Source of the DNA: Nocardia sp. BMG111209
GTDB lineage: Bacteria > Actinomycetota > Actinomycetes > Mycobacteriales > Mycobacteriaceae
Length of the DNA: 64,000 bases
Reading direction: 5' to 3'
Assembly (NCBI RefSeq): GCF_000381925.1
Contig: NZ_KB907309.1
Span: 372,001 to 436,000, forward strand
Below, piece by piece: positions 20,069 to 28,557 of this stretch. The position numbers and the translations under genes are program-made. The notes under the pieces were generated by a model that ran no database searches, had not been told where the DNA came from, and worked only from the letters and a program-made list of their open reading frames with translations. Position 1 is the stretch's first letter; each line of letters begins with the position of its first letter.

Positions 20069-21280
20069 ATGACTTCGACGCCGAACGAGCACGGCATTCT
20101 CGTCCGCCCGGCGACCGCGGTGGATGCGGAGGCGGTCCTGCTGATCACCAACGCGGGGTTCGGGGTCAGCGGGGACCCGGGTGATCCGCACGAGTTCGGG
20201 ATCTTCCCGCTCGAGCGGGCGCTGGTGGCGGTCGACGGGGATCGGGTGGTCGGATATTCGGCGGCGCGGCCGCAGACCGTGACCGTGCCGGGCGAGCGCG
20301 GCGTCACGGTGGAGACGATCGCGAACGTCGCGGTCACGCCGACCCATCGCCGGCGCGGGATCCTGCGGGCGCTCTACACCGAACAGCATCGCCGCACCGA
20401 GGCCGCCGGGCTGCCGCTGACCATGTTCACCGCCAGTCAGGGCGGTATCTACGGCCGGTTCGGGTACGCGCCGGCGATCGTCGAGCACGACATCGTGGTG
20501 GCGCGGGCCGGGGCCGCCTTCCTGCCCACCACACCGGATCCCGGCGGCGTGGAGCTGGTACCGATCGCGGTTGCGCGACAGGCGATTCCGGAGATCTATC
20601 AGCGGTGGCAGCGCGGCACACCCGGCGCCCAGCAGCGGCCGGAGATCGCGTGGGCGCGGCGGTTCGACGAGCCCGCGGATCGCCGCGGCGGCGGGACCGA
20701 ACTGTACGCATTCGTGCATCCCGACGGCTACGCGCTGTACCGATACTATCGGCGCGCCGCTGGCTCGGCGATCGAGGTGGTGGAGATGCGCGCGGTGACG
20801 AACGACGCGCACGCCGGGTTGTGGCGCGCGCTGCTCGCGCAGGAACTGTTCGACCGGGTGGAGGCGTCGGTCGTGCCGGGCGATCCGCTGCCGTACCTGC
20901 TGACCGATCCGCGGCAGGTGCGCACCGTCGGCCGCCGGGACTCGCTGTGGGTGCGGGTGATGGACGTGCCCGCCGCACTCACCGCCCGCGGCTACCGCGG
21001 CGACCTGGATATCGTTCTGGCCGTGCGGGATCCGTTCCGGAACGCCGGCGGCACGTTCGCGCTGCGCGTGCGCGACGGGGTGGCCGACTGCGCGCCGACC
21101 GATCGCGCCGCCGATGCCGAACTCGGCATCGACGTGCTCGCGGGCATGTACCTCGGGGCCCATCCGGCCCGCGCCTTCGCCGCGGCGAACCGGCTGCGGA
21201 TCGGCGACGAGGCGCGGCTGAACGCACTGGATCTCGCCTTCGGCAGCGAGCGCGAAGCCGCCCTGGGCTGGTTCTTCTGA
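20069..21280 (+). CDS. Eis-like GNAT N-acetyltransferase
   Basis: 403-aa acetyltransferase of the Eis family, which acetylates amines of small molecules or proteins. ATG at 20069 is chosen because it begins just before the GNAT strand ILVRPATAVDAEAV; an upstream ATG at 20009 would add 20 unrelated residues. The acetyl-CoA loop is VAVTPTHRRRGILRALYTEQ at about residues 90-108. The second GNAT-like half and the C-terminal sterol-carrier-like domain (from about 290) are both present, and the protein ends in WFF, where Eis proteins place a catalytic C-terminal carboxylate. Eis in mycobacteria modifies aminoglycosides; whether this one does is unknown. Confidence 0.87.
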   Translation: MTSTPNEHGILVRPATAVDAEAVLLITNAGFGVSGDPGDPHEFGIFPLERALVAVDGDRVVGYSAARPQTVTVPGERGVTVETIANVAVTPTHRRRGILRALYTEQHRRTEAAGLPLTMFTASQGGIYGRFGYAPAIVEHDIVVARAGAAFLPTTPDPGGVELVPIAVARQAIPEIYQRWQRGTPGAQQRPEIAWARRFDEPADRRGGGTELYAFVHPDGYALYRYYRRAAGSAIEVVEMRAVTNDAHAGLWRALLAQELFDRVEASVVPGDPLPYLLTDPRQVRTVGRRDSLWVRVMDVPAALTARGYRGDLDIVLAVRDPFRNAGGTFALRVRDGVADCAPTDRAADAELGIDVLAGMYLGAHPARAFAAANRLRIGDEARLNALDLAFGSEREAALGWFF

Positions 21281-21329
21281 CCGGCGCGGTTCACAGCCTC
21301 CGTTCAGCCGGCGCGCCTACCCTGGGGTC

Positions 21330-21728
21330 GTGTCACCGATTCGACTGCTGCTCAACGTGATCTGGCTGGTGTTCTGCGGATTCTGGATGGCGCTGGGGTA
21401 TTTCGCCGCCGGGGTGGTGTGTTGCCTGCTCATCGTGACGATTCCGTTCGGGATCGCGGCGTTCCGGATCGGCGCCCACGTGCTGTGGCCGTTCGGCCAT
21501 CGGGTGGTTCCGAAACCGGGTGCGGGTACGGCCTCGCTCGTCGGGAACGTCATCTGGTTCATCGTTGCCGGATGGTGGCTGGCGCTCGGACATCTGCTCA
21601 CCAGCATCCCGTTGTTCGCATCGATCATCGGAATTCCGTTCGGCTGGGCGAATCTGAAATTGATTCCGGTTTCGATGATGCCGCTGGGTCACGAAATCGT
21701 TTCCAGCGAGGACGCTTTCCCCCGCTGA
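21330..21728 (+). CDS. YccF-domain inner membrane protein
   Basis: 132-aa membrane protein made of two copies of the YccF domain. Each copy has one long hydrophobic hairpin followed by an IPFG turn: IVTIPFGIAAFRIGAHVLWPFG and IIGIPFGWANLKLIPVSMMPLG. GTG at 21330. The length and repeat are typical. Function is unknown across the family. It converges on the MarR gene with only 3 bp between the stops. Confidence 0.9.
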   Translation: MSPIRLLLNVIWLVFCGFWMALGYFAAGVVCCLLIVTIPFGIAAFRIGAHVLWPFGHRVVPKPGAGTASLVGNVIWFIVAGWWLALGHLLTSIPLFASIIGIPFGWANLKLIPVSMMPLGHEIVSSEDAFPR

Positions 21729-21731
21729 GTT

Positions 21732-22169
21732 CTATTTATCCTCGGCAACGAACTTTTTCATGATGACGACCGCCTCGCGCAACACCTCCTGTTGATCCGG
21801 CGTGAGTCCGGACAACTGCTCGGTGAGCCACGCCTCGCGGGCGTTGTTCTCGTCCTGGATCAGCGCGCGACCGGCCTCGGACAGCGACACGATGATCTGC
21901 CGGCCGTCGGTCGGATGCGGGTCGCGCTGCACCAGTTTCAATTCCGCGAGCGAGGCGATGACCCGGGTCATCGACGGCGGCTGCACGCGTTCCCGGGCCG
22001 CGAGCGCACCCGGTGTCATGGCGCCGTCGCGGTTGAGCGTGGCCAGTGCCGACAGCTGGGTGAGCGAAATCAGGGCATCCGTACGACGGCCCCGGAGGTG
22101 GCGCGTCAAGCGCACGACCGCCAGAGAAAGCTCGGCGGCCAGCGCACGGATGTCGGAAGGCGTTGTCAC
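21732..22169 (-). CDS. MarR-family transcriptional regulator (Rv0880-like)
   Basis: 145-aa winged-helix regulator. GTG at 22169. Helix-turn-helix motif: SLTQLSALATLNRDGAMTPGALAARERVQPPSMTRVIASL; wing: KLVQRDPHPTDGRQIIVSLSEAG, including the conserved DGR. N- and C-terminal helices form the dimer arm. It is divergent from the DUF2530 gene over a 64-bp gap. This pair corresponds to Rv0880 and Rv0879c in M. tuberculosis, from memory. The ligand is unknown. Confidence 0.9.
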   Translation of the reverse strand: MTTPSDIRALAAELSLAVVRLTRHLRGRRTDALISLTQLSALATLNRDGAMTPGALAARERVQPPSMTRVIASLAELKLVQRDPHPTDGRQIIVSLSEAGRALIQDENNAREAWLTEQLSGLTPDQQEVLREAVVIMKKFVAEDK

Positions 22170-22233
22170 AGAGGCAAACGATACATGACACGCCGCGGAC
22201 CGACCTCCTGTTCCCCGCGGCTATCGTGGACCC

Positions 22234-22470
22234 GTGACCCAGAAGGTGCCCGAGATACCGCAGCGGCTGACCGATCCACGCCCGGTGGTGGCCGTCGGCG
22301 TGGGGTTGTGGCTGATAGCCACGGTGGTGGTGTGGCTCGTGGACAGCTGGGCGCCGGCACGGCCGGTCTGCCTCATGGGGCTGGTGGTGGGGCTGCTCGC
22401 CTACGGCATCTTTCTCCTGCAACGCCGTTCTGCCCGGCGCGGTGACAAGGGTGCACAGAAAGGGCTCTGA
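22234..22470 (+). CDS. Small DUF2530-like membrane protein
   Basis: 78-aa protein with two membrane helices (about residues 17-37 and 45-63) and a basic cytoplasmic C-terminus (QRRSARRGDKGAQK). The segment LTDPRPVVAVGVGLW is typical of the family I recall as DUF2530. GTG start at 22234. It is divergent from the MarR gene, as in mycobacteria. No function is assigned; control by the MarR protein is a reasonable inference from the shared promoter region. Confidence 0.82.
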   Translation: MTQKVPEIPQRLTDPRPVVAVGVGLWLIATVVVWLVDSWAPARPVCLMGLVVGLLAYGIFLLQRRSARRGDKGAQKGL

Positions 22471-22575
22471 ACGAAAGGATGCACGACGGGTCGTGCATCG
22501 AGCGAAAATCCAACGAGTCGGATTTCACCAGGTCACGGCGCTGCCCGCCCCCAGAGCCGTTTCGCGGTAGGCGAA

Positions 22576-23238
22576 TTGACTGAACGCGTCCTTCCCGCTT
22601 TACTCCACGGGGTGTCCTCCCGATTGAGCGTCGAAGAACGACGAGCCCACCTTATCGAGGCCGCGATCGGCCTCGCGGAGAAAAAGGGGGTGGCCGGAGT
22701 AACCACGCGCGATGTGGCTCAGGCAGCCGGTGTTTCGCTCGGAGTGGTGCATTACTGTTTCGAAAACAAGGATGCGCTCATGACCGAACTGGTCAAGGCG
22801 CTAGCGATGGAATTGCGCGATTCGGTCGAGACCAACGATGCGGTCTGGCAGGACGTCCGGAACGGGAAGGATTCACTCCAGAACCTGGTCCGGGCGAGCC
22901 TCGAACTGTTGTGGCTCAATATCGAGGCCACTCCCGAACGACAGCTGCTCACCTACGAGACCACCACCTACGCATTGCGCGAGGGTGAGCAGACCCCGGC
23001 GAAACTCGCCATCGCCCGGGAGCAGTACACGTTCAACGATTCCACGGTCGCGGACGTTCTGGAACACGCCCGCGACGCCACCGGCACCGACTGGCGGGTC
23101 TCCGTCCAGACCCTGAGCCGGTTCACGCTGTCCGTCATCGACGGCATCGTGCTGCGCTGGCTGGTCGACAACGACAGCGCGGCGGTCCGCACCCAGCTGG
23201 ACCTGCTCGCGGAGATGATCACCTCGTACGCCGGCTGA
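22576..23238 (+). CDS. TetR-family transcriptional regulator
   Basis: 220-aa TetR protein as drawn from a TTG at 22576; a GTG at 22612 is an alternative start giving 208 aa and beginning nearer the DNA-binding domain. Neither has a strong ribosome site. The helix-turn-helix is clear: EERRAHLIEAAIGLAEKKGVAGVTTRDVAQAAGVSLGVVHYCFENKDAL. The C-terminal ligand domain is helical and of BetI-like length. It does not adjoin an obvious target on its own strand; the gene downstream is convergent. Effector unknown. Confidence 0.88.
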   Translation: MTERVLPALLHGVSSRLSVEERRAHLIEAAIGLAEKKGVAGVTTRDVAQAAGVSLGVVHYCFENKDALMTELVKALAMELRDSVETNDAVWQDVRNGKDSLQNLVRASLELLWLNIEATPERQLLTYETTTYALREGEQTPAKLAIAREQYTFNDSTVADVLEHARDATGTDWRVSVQTLSRFTLSVIDGIVLRWLVDNDSAAVRTQLDLLAEMITSYAG

Positions 23239-23295
23239 TTCGCGGCCCGGCCCGATTCCCCGGCAGTGGCCGACGGGAAAGGACCGGGCCGCGAA

Positions 23296-23316
23296 CGCGG
23301 CCGGATACCGGCCGCG
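23296..23316. terminator. Terminator between convergent genes
   Basis: Perfect 9-bp stem CGCGGCCGG / CCGGCCGCG with a 3-nt ATA loop in the 86-bp gap between the TetR gene and the sacsin-like gene. A second inverted repeat (CGCGGCCCGG at 23241 with CCGGGCCGCG at 23284) precedes it. Confidence 0.75.
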
Positions 23317-23324
23317 AATCCGCG

Positions 23325-26321
23325 CTACCCGCCGATCGCCGGCGGCGCTTGAACATGTGTGGTGTCGCCGATTCGCCACCACGGAACATCCACCTCGGCC
23401 TCGTACGCGCCGGACAATCGCACACGCAGTCGCTCGTGCACCACCAGCTCGCCCACCGGCTCGGGCCCGCCGCCGCGCAGGCGCAGCAGCACCCCGAGCG
23501 GTTCGTCCGTCCAGGTGGTCCGGCGGCCGGTGCTCAGCACCTCGGCGGTGACGGCCTGCGACACCAGCGGCAGATCCAGCAGTGTGGCCAGCGCCGGCGC
23601 GGTCGCCAGATCACCGACCACCAGCCGGTCCGGCGGCACGGCCGCCGCGTACCAGGGCTGATCCAGGACCAGCGCCCGTCCGGGTTCGAGGACCGCACCG
23701 GACAGCGCGCGCACGTGATCCGGCAGGGTCAGGGCCTCCAGGAACAGCCGCGGCACCGCATCGGCCAGCCGCGCGTGCACCCGCGAGATCACTTCCGGCG
23801 ACGGGGTTCTCGCCGGATCGGCGAGCGCCTCCAGCAGGACGGCGGCCGAATACTGGGTGATGGTGTCGGGATCGGCGAGCACGCCGCGCAACGCCAGCAG
23901 ATCGGTCTCACCGAAACCCGTCAGCTCCGGCAACAGCCCGGCGTACGCGGTGTCGGCCGGGGCGCGGTGGATGCCCAGTGGCACACCGTCGATGCGCGCG
24001 TAACGGCGCAACCACCACACCGTGTAGCCGTCCCGGTCGGCCAGCAGCGCGCGGGTGTCCGGCTCGGACAGCAACAGCCGCAACGCATCCGGCCACACGT
24101 CCGGGTCGATCAGGTCCAGATCGCGCACCGCGGCGAGCACCGGCGGATCCTCCGGCAGGCTGTCCCACCAGAGGTCCTCCTCGTCCAGGTCGTGATCGGG
24201 CCCGGTCGGATCGGCCTCGGTGACAACGGAGAAGCCCCAGCCCACGCCGACCGCCCGCAGCGCCGCCGCGCCGTACCGGTCGACCAGCTCGGAATCGACG
24301 GTGCCGAACGGGGAATCGTCGACCAGCAGGTCGGCGATCGGCGCGCCGGGCAGCAGCAGATCCTCGGCGGGCAGCAGTTCGCCGGTGTCGTCCGGCAATT
24401 CGAGCATGCCCAGCCATTCCGGCAGCGGAACGTCCTCCGGCAGCAGCTCGGCCAGTTGCAGCACCGCGTCGACGGTGTCCGGATCGTCGGGCTGCTCCTC
24501 GAGTTCGGCCCGCAGCGCGGGATCGGTGAGCAGCTCCTCGACGGTCGCCCGCCGGGCACCGAGCCGGATCAGCAGATCGTGGTCGGCCTCGGGATGCACC
24601 AATCGGGCCCAGTGCACCGGGATCGGCACCCGCAGCTGGTCGTCCACCACCACCGTGCGCGGCCCGGTGACCTGACGGCCGTCCGCGAGCGGCACCGCCA
24701 GCGCACCCAGTTCCTCGACCGTCAGCGGATCGCCGACGAACGACTGCAATGCGTCGTACAGCGAATACCACCAGGTCAGCGGCCGTTCCAGACCGGCCGA
24801 CAGCTCCGCGATCCGCGCCAGCCCGATCCGGTGCACATCCAGCACCGCGAGCCGATCCGCGACCGCGCGACCGGACAGCTCCGGAATCACCAACGGGCCC
24901 AGCAGATCCGCCAGCAGCTGAGCCAATTCGGCACTGGCGCCGGTGAATACGCTGGACCGGGTCGGAACGGCGGTACCCTCGACGACCACCGGCTCGCCGC
25001 CGTCCTCCACCGCGGAGTCGTCGACGGTCAGCACCGGCAGCCACGAGCCCTCGCGCAGTTCGGCGACCACGGCCTCGCGCAGCAACGAGTCCACCTCGCT
25101 GCGCGCGAAGCCCGGTGCGGGTACCAGCAGCAACCGGTCACGCGGCGGCAGTGCCCGCGCGAAATCCGCATAGCCGGAAGCCAATTCGGCGATCCGGCCG
25201 CCGGGTAGCAGCCGCCGCCGATCCGGCTGCATCGCGATGTCGGCGATCAGCAGCGCCGGCAGCGACAGCTCCTCGTCCGAACGGGTCGGCGCGCGCAGCA
25301 CATCCGGCCGGGCCGGCACCGGACGCCCGTCGCGCACCGGCAACAGCCACCGGCCGCGCGCGGTCCGGAACTGCCACCACACCCCCGCCCCGGGCTCGGT
25401 GCCGGTGTCGTCGAGCTCGCCGAACGGATCGGCCACCCCGATCGTCGCCGCCTCGGCATCCAGCCCGGCGAGCAGTAGATCGAACGGATCCGGCTCACCT
25501 GCCGCACCGTCACCAGACCCCCGGCCGTCGCCACCCCCGAGCGCGGGTATCGAACCCTGCCCCACCGTGGGCACCGGTCCCCGGCCGATCCGCAACTCCT
25601 CCAGCCCACCACCGAGATCGGTGACCACACTGTGGAATTCGTCGTCGCCGACCCGGATCGACCGCAGCGCGGGCAGTTCCAGCAACAGATCGATCGCCTC
25701 GGACCGCATCGCCGTCAGCAGTGCGTCCGCGTCGACATCCGCGCGCAGATGGACGACCACCTCGCTGTCGAATCCGGCGGCCGGTGTCGCGGCCTCCGGC
25801 CAGACCAGCCGCAGCGCGGGCGGGGCGAAATCGCCTTCGGCGCGCCGGCTCTCGGCGGCGCCCTCCGGGATCGGCACCCCCGTCTCACGCAGCGCCGCCC
25901 AGGTGCGCGCCCGCGAGAACCGCAGCGACCCGCTGGCGGAACGGAATTCGACCTCGTCACCGGCGCTGAGCACCGCCGTGAAGCCGACCCCGAACTCACC
26001 CACCGAATCCCGCCCCGACTTCGCCGAGGCGCGCAACGCCGTGAGCGCGTGTACACCGGAAACATCCAGCGGCACACCGGTATTCATCACATGCAGCGCG
26101 CGATCGCGCAACTGCACCACCACCTGCCCCGGCACACCGGCCTTGACCGCCGCGTCCGCGGCGTTCTGCGCCAGCTCGGTCAGCAGCCGATCCCGGTACC
26201 CGGCACGCACGAGGTCGGCCTCGGTGGCCGCGTCCTCACGCAGTCTGGTCGGTGAATCCCGCCATGCCGCCAGCACTCCGGCTCGCAGTGCCGCCGTCCC
26301 GAACGGATCGGACGTATCCAC
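23325..26321 (-). CDS. Sacsin-like GHKL ATPase-domain protein
   Basis: 998-aa protein with an Hsp90/sacsin-type ATP-binding domain at the N-terminus. GTG at 26321. Visible GHKL motifs: LLTELAQNAADAAVKAG (N-box with the Glu/Asn pair), LHVMNTGVPLDVSG (D-like box) and SVGEFGVGFTAVLSAGD (G-box). The remaining 800 residues are Leu/Pro/Asp-rich helical repeats without a recognised domain. Sacsin-type domains are found in chaperone-like and DNA-repair-linked proteins; the role in actinobacteria is not known to me. The DUF3027 gene lies 11 bp upstream on the same strand, so the two are very probably one operon. Confidence 0.85.
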   Translation of the reverse strand: MDTSDPFGTAALRAGVLAAWRDSPTRLREDAATEADLVRAGYRDRLLTELAQNAADAAVKAGVPGQVVVQLRDRALHVMNTGVPLDVSGVHALTALRASAKSGRDSVGEFGVGFTAVLSAGDEVEFRSASGSLRFSRARTWAALRETGVPIPEGAAESRRAEGDFAPPALRLVWPEAATPAAGFDSEVVVHLRADVDADALLTAMRSEAIDLLLELPALRSIRVGDDEFHSVVTDLGGGLEELRIGRGPVPTVGQGSIPALGGGDGRGSGDGAAGEPDPFDLLLAGLDAEAATIGVADPFGELDDTGTEPGAGVWWQFRTARGRWLLPVRDGRPVPARPDVLRAPTRSDEELSLPALLIADIAMQPDRRRLLPGGRIAELASGYADFARALPPRDRLLLVPAPGFARSEVDSLLREAVVAELREGSWLPVLTVDDSAVEDGGEPVVVEGTAVPTRSSVFTGASAELAQLLADLLGPLVIPELSGRAVADRLAVLDVHRIGLARIAELSAGLERPLTWWYSLYDALQSFVGDPLTVEELGALAVPLADGRQVTGPRTVVVDDQLRVPIPVHWARLVHPEADHDLLIRLGARRATVEELLTDPALRAELEEQPDDPDTVDAVLQLAELLPEDVPLPEWLGMLELPDDTGELLPAEDLLLPGAPIADLLVDDSPFGTVDSELVDRYGAAALRAVGVGWGFSVVTEADPTGPDHDLDEEDLWWDSLPEDPPVLAAVRDLDLIDPDVWPDALRLLLSEPDTRALLADRDGYTVWWLRRYARIDGVPLGIHRAPADTAYAGLLPELTGFGETDLLALRGVLADPDTITQYSAAVLLEALADPARTPSPEVISRVHARLADAVPRLFLEALTLPDHVRALSGAVLEPGRALVLDQPWYAAAVPPDRLVVGDLATAPALATLLDLPLVSQAVTAEVLSTGRRTTWTDEPLGVLLRLRGGGPEPVGELVVHERLRVRLSGAYEAEVDVPWWRIGDTTHVQAPPAIGG

Positions 26322-26332
26322 AACCGTGTTGC

Positions 26333-28540
26333 TCAGTTCGACCCCGCCACTCCGGATTCATCGGGCCGGACCCGAACCGCGGACACGGCCCAGGCATCGT
26401 CGTATCGCGTCGCGCCCGACCGCTCACCCGGCCCGGACTCACCGTCCGACCCGGGTTCCGCGTGCGCGGCCCCCGACTCGGCAACCGCACCGTGCTCATT
26501 CGCGACGTCGGCAACCGTAGCAGCCTCGGCACCCGAATCCCCCGGCGCCTCCGACCCCGAAACCGACTGCGCCCCCGGCGTTTCCGCCCCGACACCACGT
26601 TCACCGTCCCCGGTCACGGCCCCGGCCTCCGCAGCCGTACCGACCGCCACCGGCGAATCCCCGGTGACCCCGTTCTCCTCGCCACCGGCCCCGGCACCCG
26701 CCGAGATCCCGACCTCACCCACCGAAACCACCTCGGCCCCCGCATCACTCACGTGCGCCGCATCACCAGCGGCAACATCGCCCGCCGCAGCCGTACCGAC
26801 ACCATCGGCAGCGACATCGTCCACCGCAGCCGTACCGACACCATCGGCAGCGACATCGCCTTCCGCAGCCGTGCCGACACCATCGGTGGCGACATCGGCC
26901 TCCGCGGCCGTGCCGATCGCTACCGGCGAATCCCCGGTGACGCCGTTCTCCTCGCCACCCGACGCGGCATCCGCCGAGATCCCGACCTCACCCACCGAAA
27001 CCGTCTCGGCCCCCGCATCACTCGCGTGCGTCGCATCACCAGCGGCGACATCGGCCTCAGCAGCCGTGCCGACCGCCACCGGCGAATCCCCGGTGACGCC
27101 GTTCTCCTCGCCACCCGACGCGGCATCCGCCGAGATCCCGACCTCACCCACCGAAACCGTCTCGGCCCCCGCATCACTCGCGTGCGTCGCATCACCAGCG
27201 GCGACATCGGCCTCAGCAGCCGTGCCGACCGCCACCGGCGAATCCCCGGTGACGCCGTTCTCCTCGGCACCTGACGCGGCACCAGCCGAGATCCCGACCT
27301 CGCCCACCGAAACCGTCTCGGCACCACTCGCGCTCGCCGGATCGTCGGAGACGACGTCGGCCACCTCAGCGGAAGGCTCGACACCGGTGCCCTCGGTAGA
27401 AGGCTCGACATCACCGACCTCGACAGAAAGCTGTGCGCCGGCAACCTCGGCAGAGGACTCACCACCGGCCACCTCGGCAGAGGACTCACCACCGGCCACC
27501 TCGGCTGAGGACTCGGCCCCGGCCACCTCGGCGGAAGGCTCGTCACCAGCCACCTCGGCAGAGGACTCGGCCCGACCCACCTCGGCGGAGGGCTCGACAT
27601 CGCCCGCCCCAGCTGCGGACTCGGCACCGGCAGTCGCGGTGAAGGATTCGACCTCGTCGGCCGGGCCGGAGGGCTCGGTGGTGGTCGAGGCCGCAGCGCC
27701 CGGGCCGCTGTTCGGATCAATCTCGGCAGCGGTGGCCGAGTCCTCGGAGGTCGGCGCGGCGTCCGGTGCCGGAGCCGCGGTGGGGCGGCGGAGGTCGGCG
27801 GTGGGGAGCATGTCCACGGCCGCGTCGTCGTAGGCCTCGTAGAGGGGGGAGCCCTGGCCGGTGGGGAGTTCGGTGTCGGAGTGGGCGCCGCAGCCGTATG
27901 CGGTGTGCACCACGTGCCCGTCGGCGCCCATCGCGTTGGCGCAGACGCCGAAGGCGGCGCGCAGGGCGCCGGCCACGGGGACGAAGAAGCCGCAGAGGCC
28001 GCAGGTCGAGGGGGCGGCGCGAGCCATGTCGGTATCGGGGCCGTATTCGGAGTACCAGCGCCCGGCGGCCTCCTCGCGGCCCTCCAGGCTCAGCACCCGC
28101 GGGCGGCCCAGGCCGATCTCCTCGATCGCCTCGTCGACGACCGGGTCGCCGCTGAGCAGGTAGCCGGGGACCAGGCGTGGGTCGTCGGGGCTCGTCGCCA
28201 GCAGATCACCGGGGGCCAGATCGCCGGGGCGGACCCGTTGATCCCAGGGTAGGAAGTCGGGGGCCACCAGGGCATCCGGGCCCGGCAGCAACGCCGACTC
28301 ACTGACCGTGGCATGGTCGGCCGCCGGCGGGGCGGCCACCACCACCGCCCACTGCCAGCCGCCGTAACCGGGCAGCGTGGCGGCGAAGTGATGGGTGGCC
28401 GCGTACTCGTCCTCGCCGGTCACCCCCAGATGCTCGCCCACACCAAGCGGCTGCAACTCCAGGAGCGCACGACGGGCCAGTTCGACCGCCTCCGCCAGGA
28501 TCGGTCGCACACCGGACTCCGAAACAGGAACAGCGCTCAC
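26333..28540 (-). CDS. DUF3027 zinc-binding protein with long repetitive acidic tail
   Basis: 735-aa protein from a GTG at 28540. Residues 1-260 are the conserved part: a helical N-terminus (VRPILAEAVELARRALLEL), a strand domain (HHFAATLPGYGGWQWAVVVAAPP), and a likely zinc site (STCGLCGFFVPV, FGVCANAM, YGCGAHSD). This matches the family I recall as DUF3027, present in all Corynebacteriales. Residues about 260-700 are a disordered acidic tail of tandem repeats: 9-aa units of the type SSAEVAGGE, 52-aa units beginning ETVSVGEVGISA, and 13-aa units DGVGTAA. Mycobacterial relatives are much shorter. It is the first gene of an operon with the sacsin-like ATPase and is divergent from the cyclotransferase gene by 17 bp. 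Confidence 0.82.
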   Translation of the reverse strand: MSAVPVSESGVRPILAEAVELARRALLELQPLGVGEHLGVTGEDEYAATHHFAATLPGYGGWQWAVVVAAPPAADHATVSESALLPGPDALVAPDFLPWDQRVRPGDLAPGDLLATSPDDPRLVPGYLLSGDPVVDEAIEEIGLGRPRVLSLEGREEAAGRWYSEYGPDTDMARAAPSTCGLCGFFVPVAGALRAAFGVCANAMGADGHVVHTAYGCGAHSDTELPTGQGSPLYEAYDDAAVDMLPTADLRRPTAAPAPDAAPTSEDSATAAEIDPNSGPGAAASTTTEPSGPADEVESFTATAGAESAAGAGDVEPSAEVGRAESSAEVAGDEPSAEVAGAESSAEVAGGESSAEVAGGESSAEVAGAQLSVEVGDVEPSTEGTGVEPSAEVADVVSDDPASASGAETVSVGEVGISAGAASGAEENGVTGDSPVAVGTAAEADVAAGDATHASDAGAETVSVGEVGISADAASGGEENGVTGDSPVAVGTAAEADVAAGDATHASDAGAETVSVGEVGISADAASGGEENGVTGDSPVAIGTAAEADVATDGVGTAAEGDVAADGVGTAAVDDVAADGVGTAAAGDVAAGDAAHVSDAGAEVVSVGEVGISAGAGAGGEENGVTGDSPVAVGTAAEAGAVTGDGERGVGAETPGAQSVSGSEAPGDSGAEAATVADVANEHGAVAESGAAHAEPGSDGESGPGERSGATRYDDAWAVSAVRVRPDESGVAGSN
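26640..27325. repeat. 156-bp tandem repeats coding the DUF3027 tail
   Basis: Near-identical 156-bp units start at the GGCGAA marks at 26925, 27081 and 27237 (exact 156-bp spacing), with a further related copy at 26652. The 273-bp spacing from 26652 to 26925 equals 156 plus 117, where 117 bp is three 39-bp inserts encoding 13-aa DGVGTAA units. All units are multiples of three, so copy-number change keeps the frame. Confidence 0.9.
27430..27600. repeat. 27-bp tandem repeats coding the DUF3027 tail
   Basis: About six copies of a 27-bp unit around CACCTCGGCAGAGGACTC, encoding 9-aa units of the type SSAEVAGGE on the minus strand. Some adjacent copies are identical at the DNA level. Confidence 0.85.
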
Positions 28541-28557
28541 GACCTACATTTTGCCGT

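Noticed and set aside
26640..27600. CRISPR-like array
   Set aside because: Repeats are long, contiguous, in-frame coding units without spacers; no cas genes are near.
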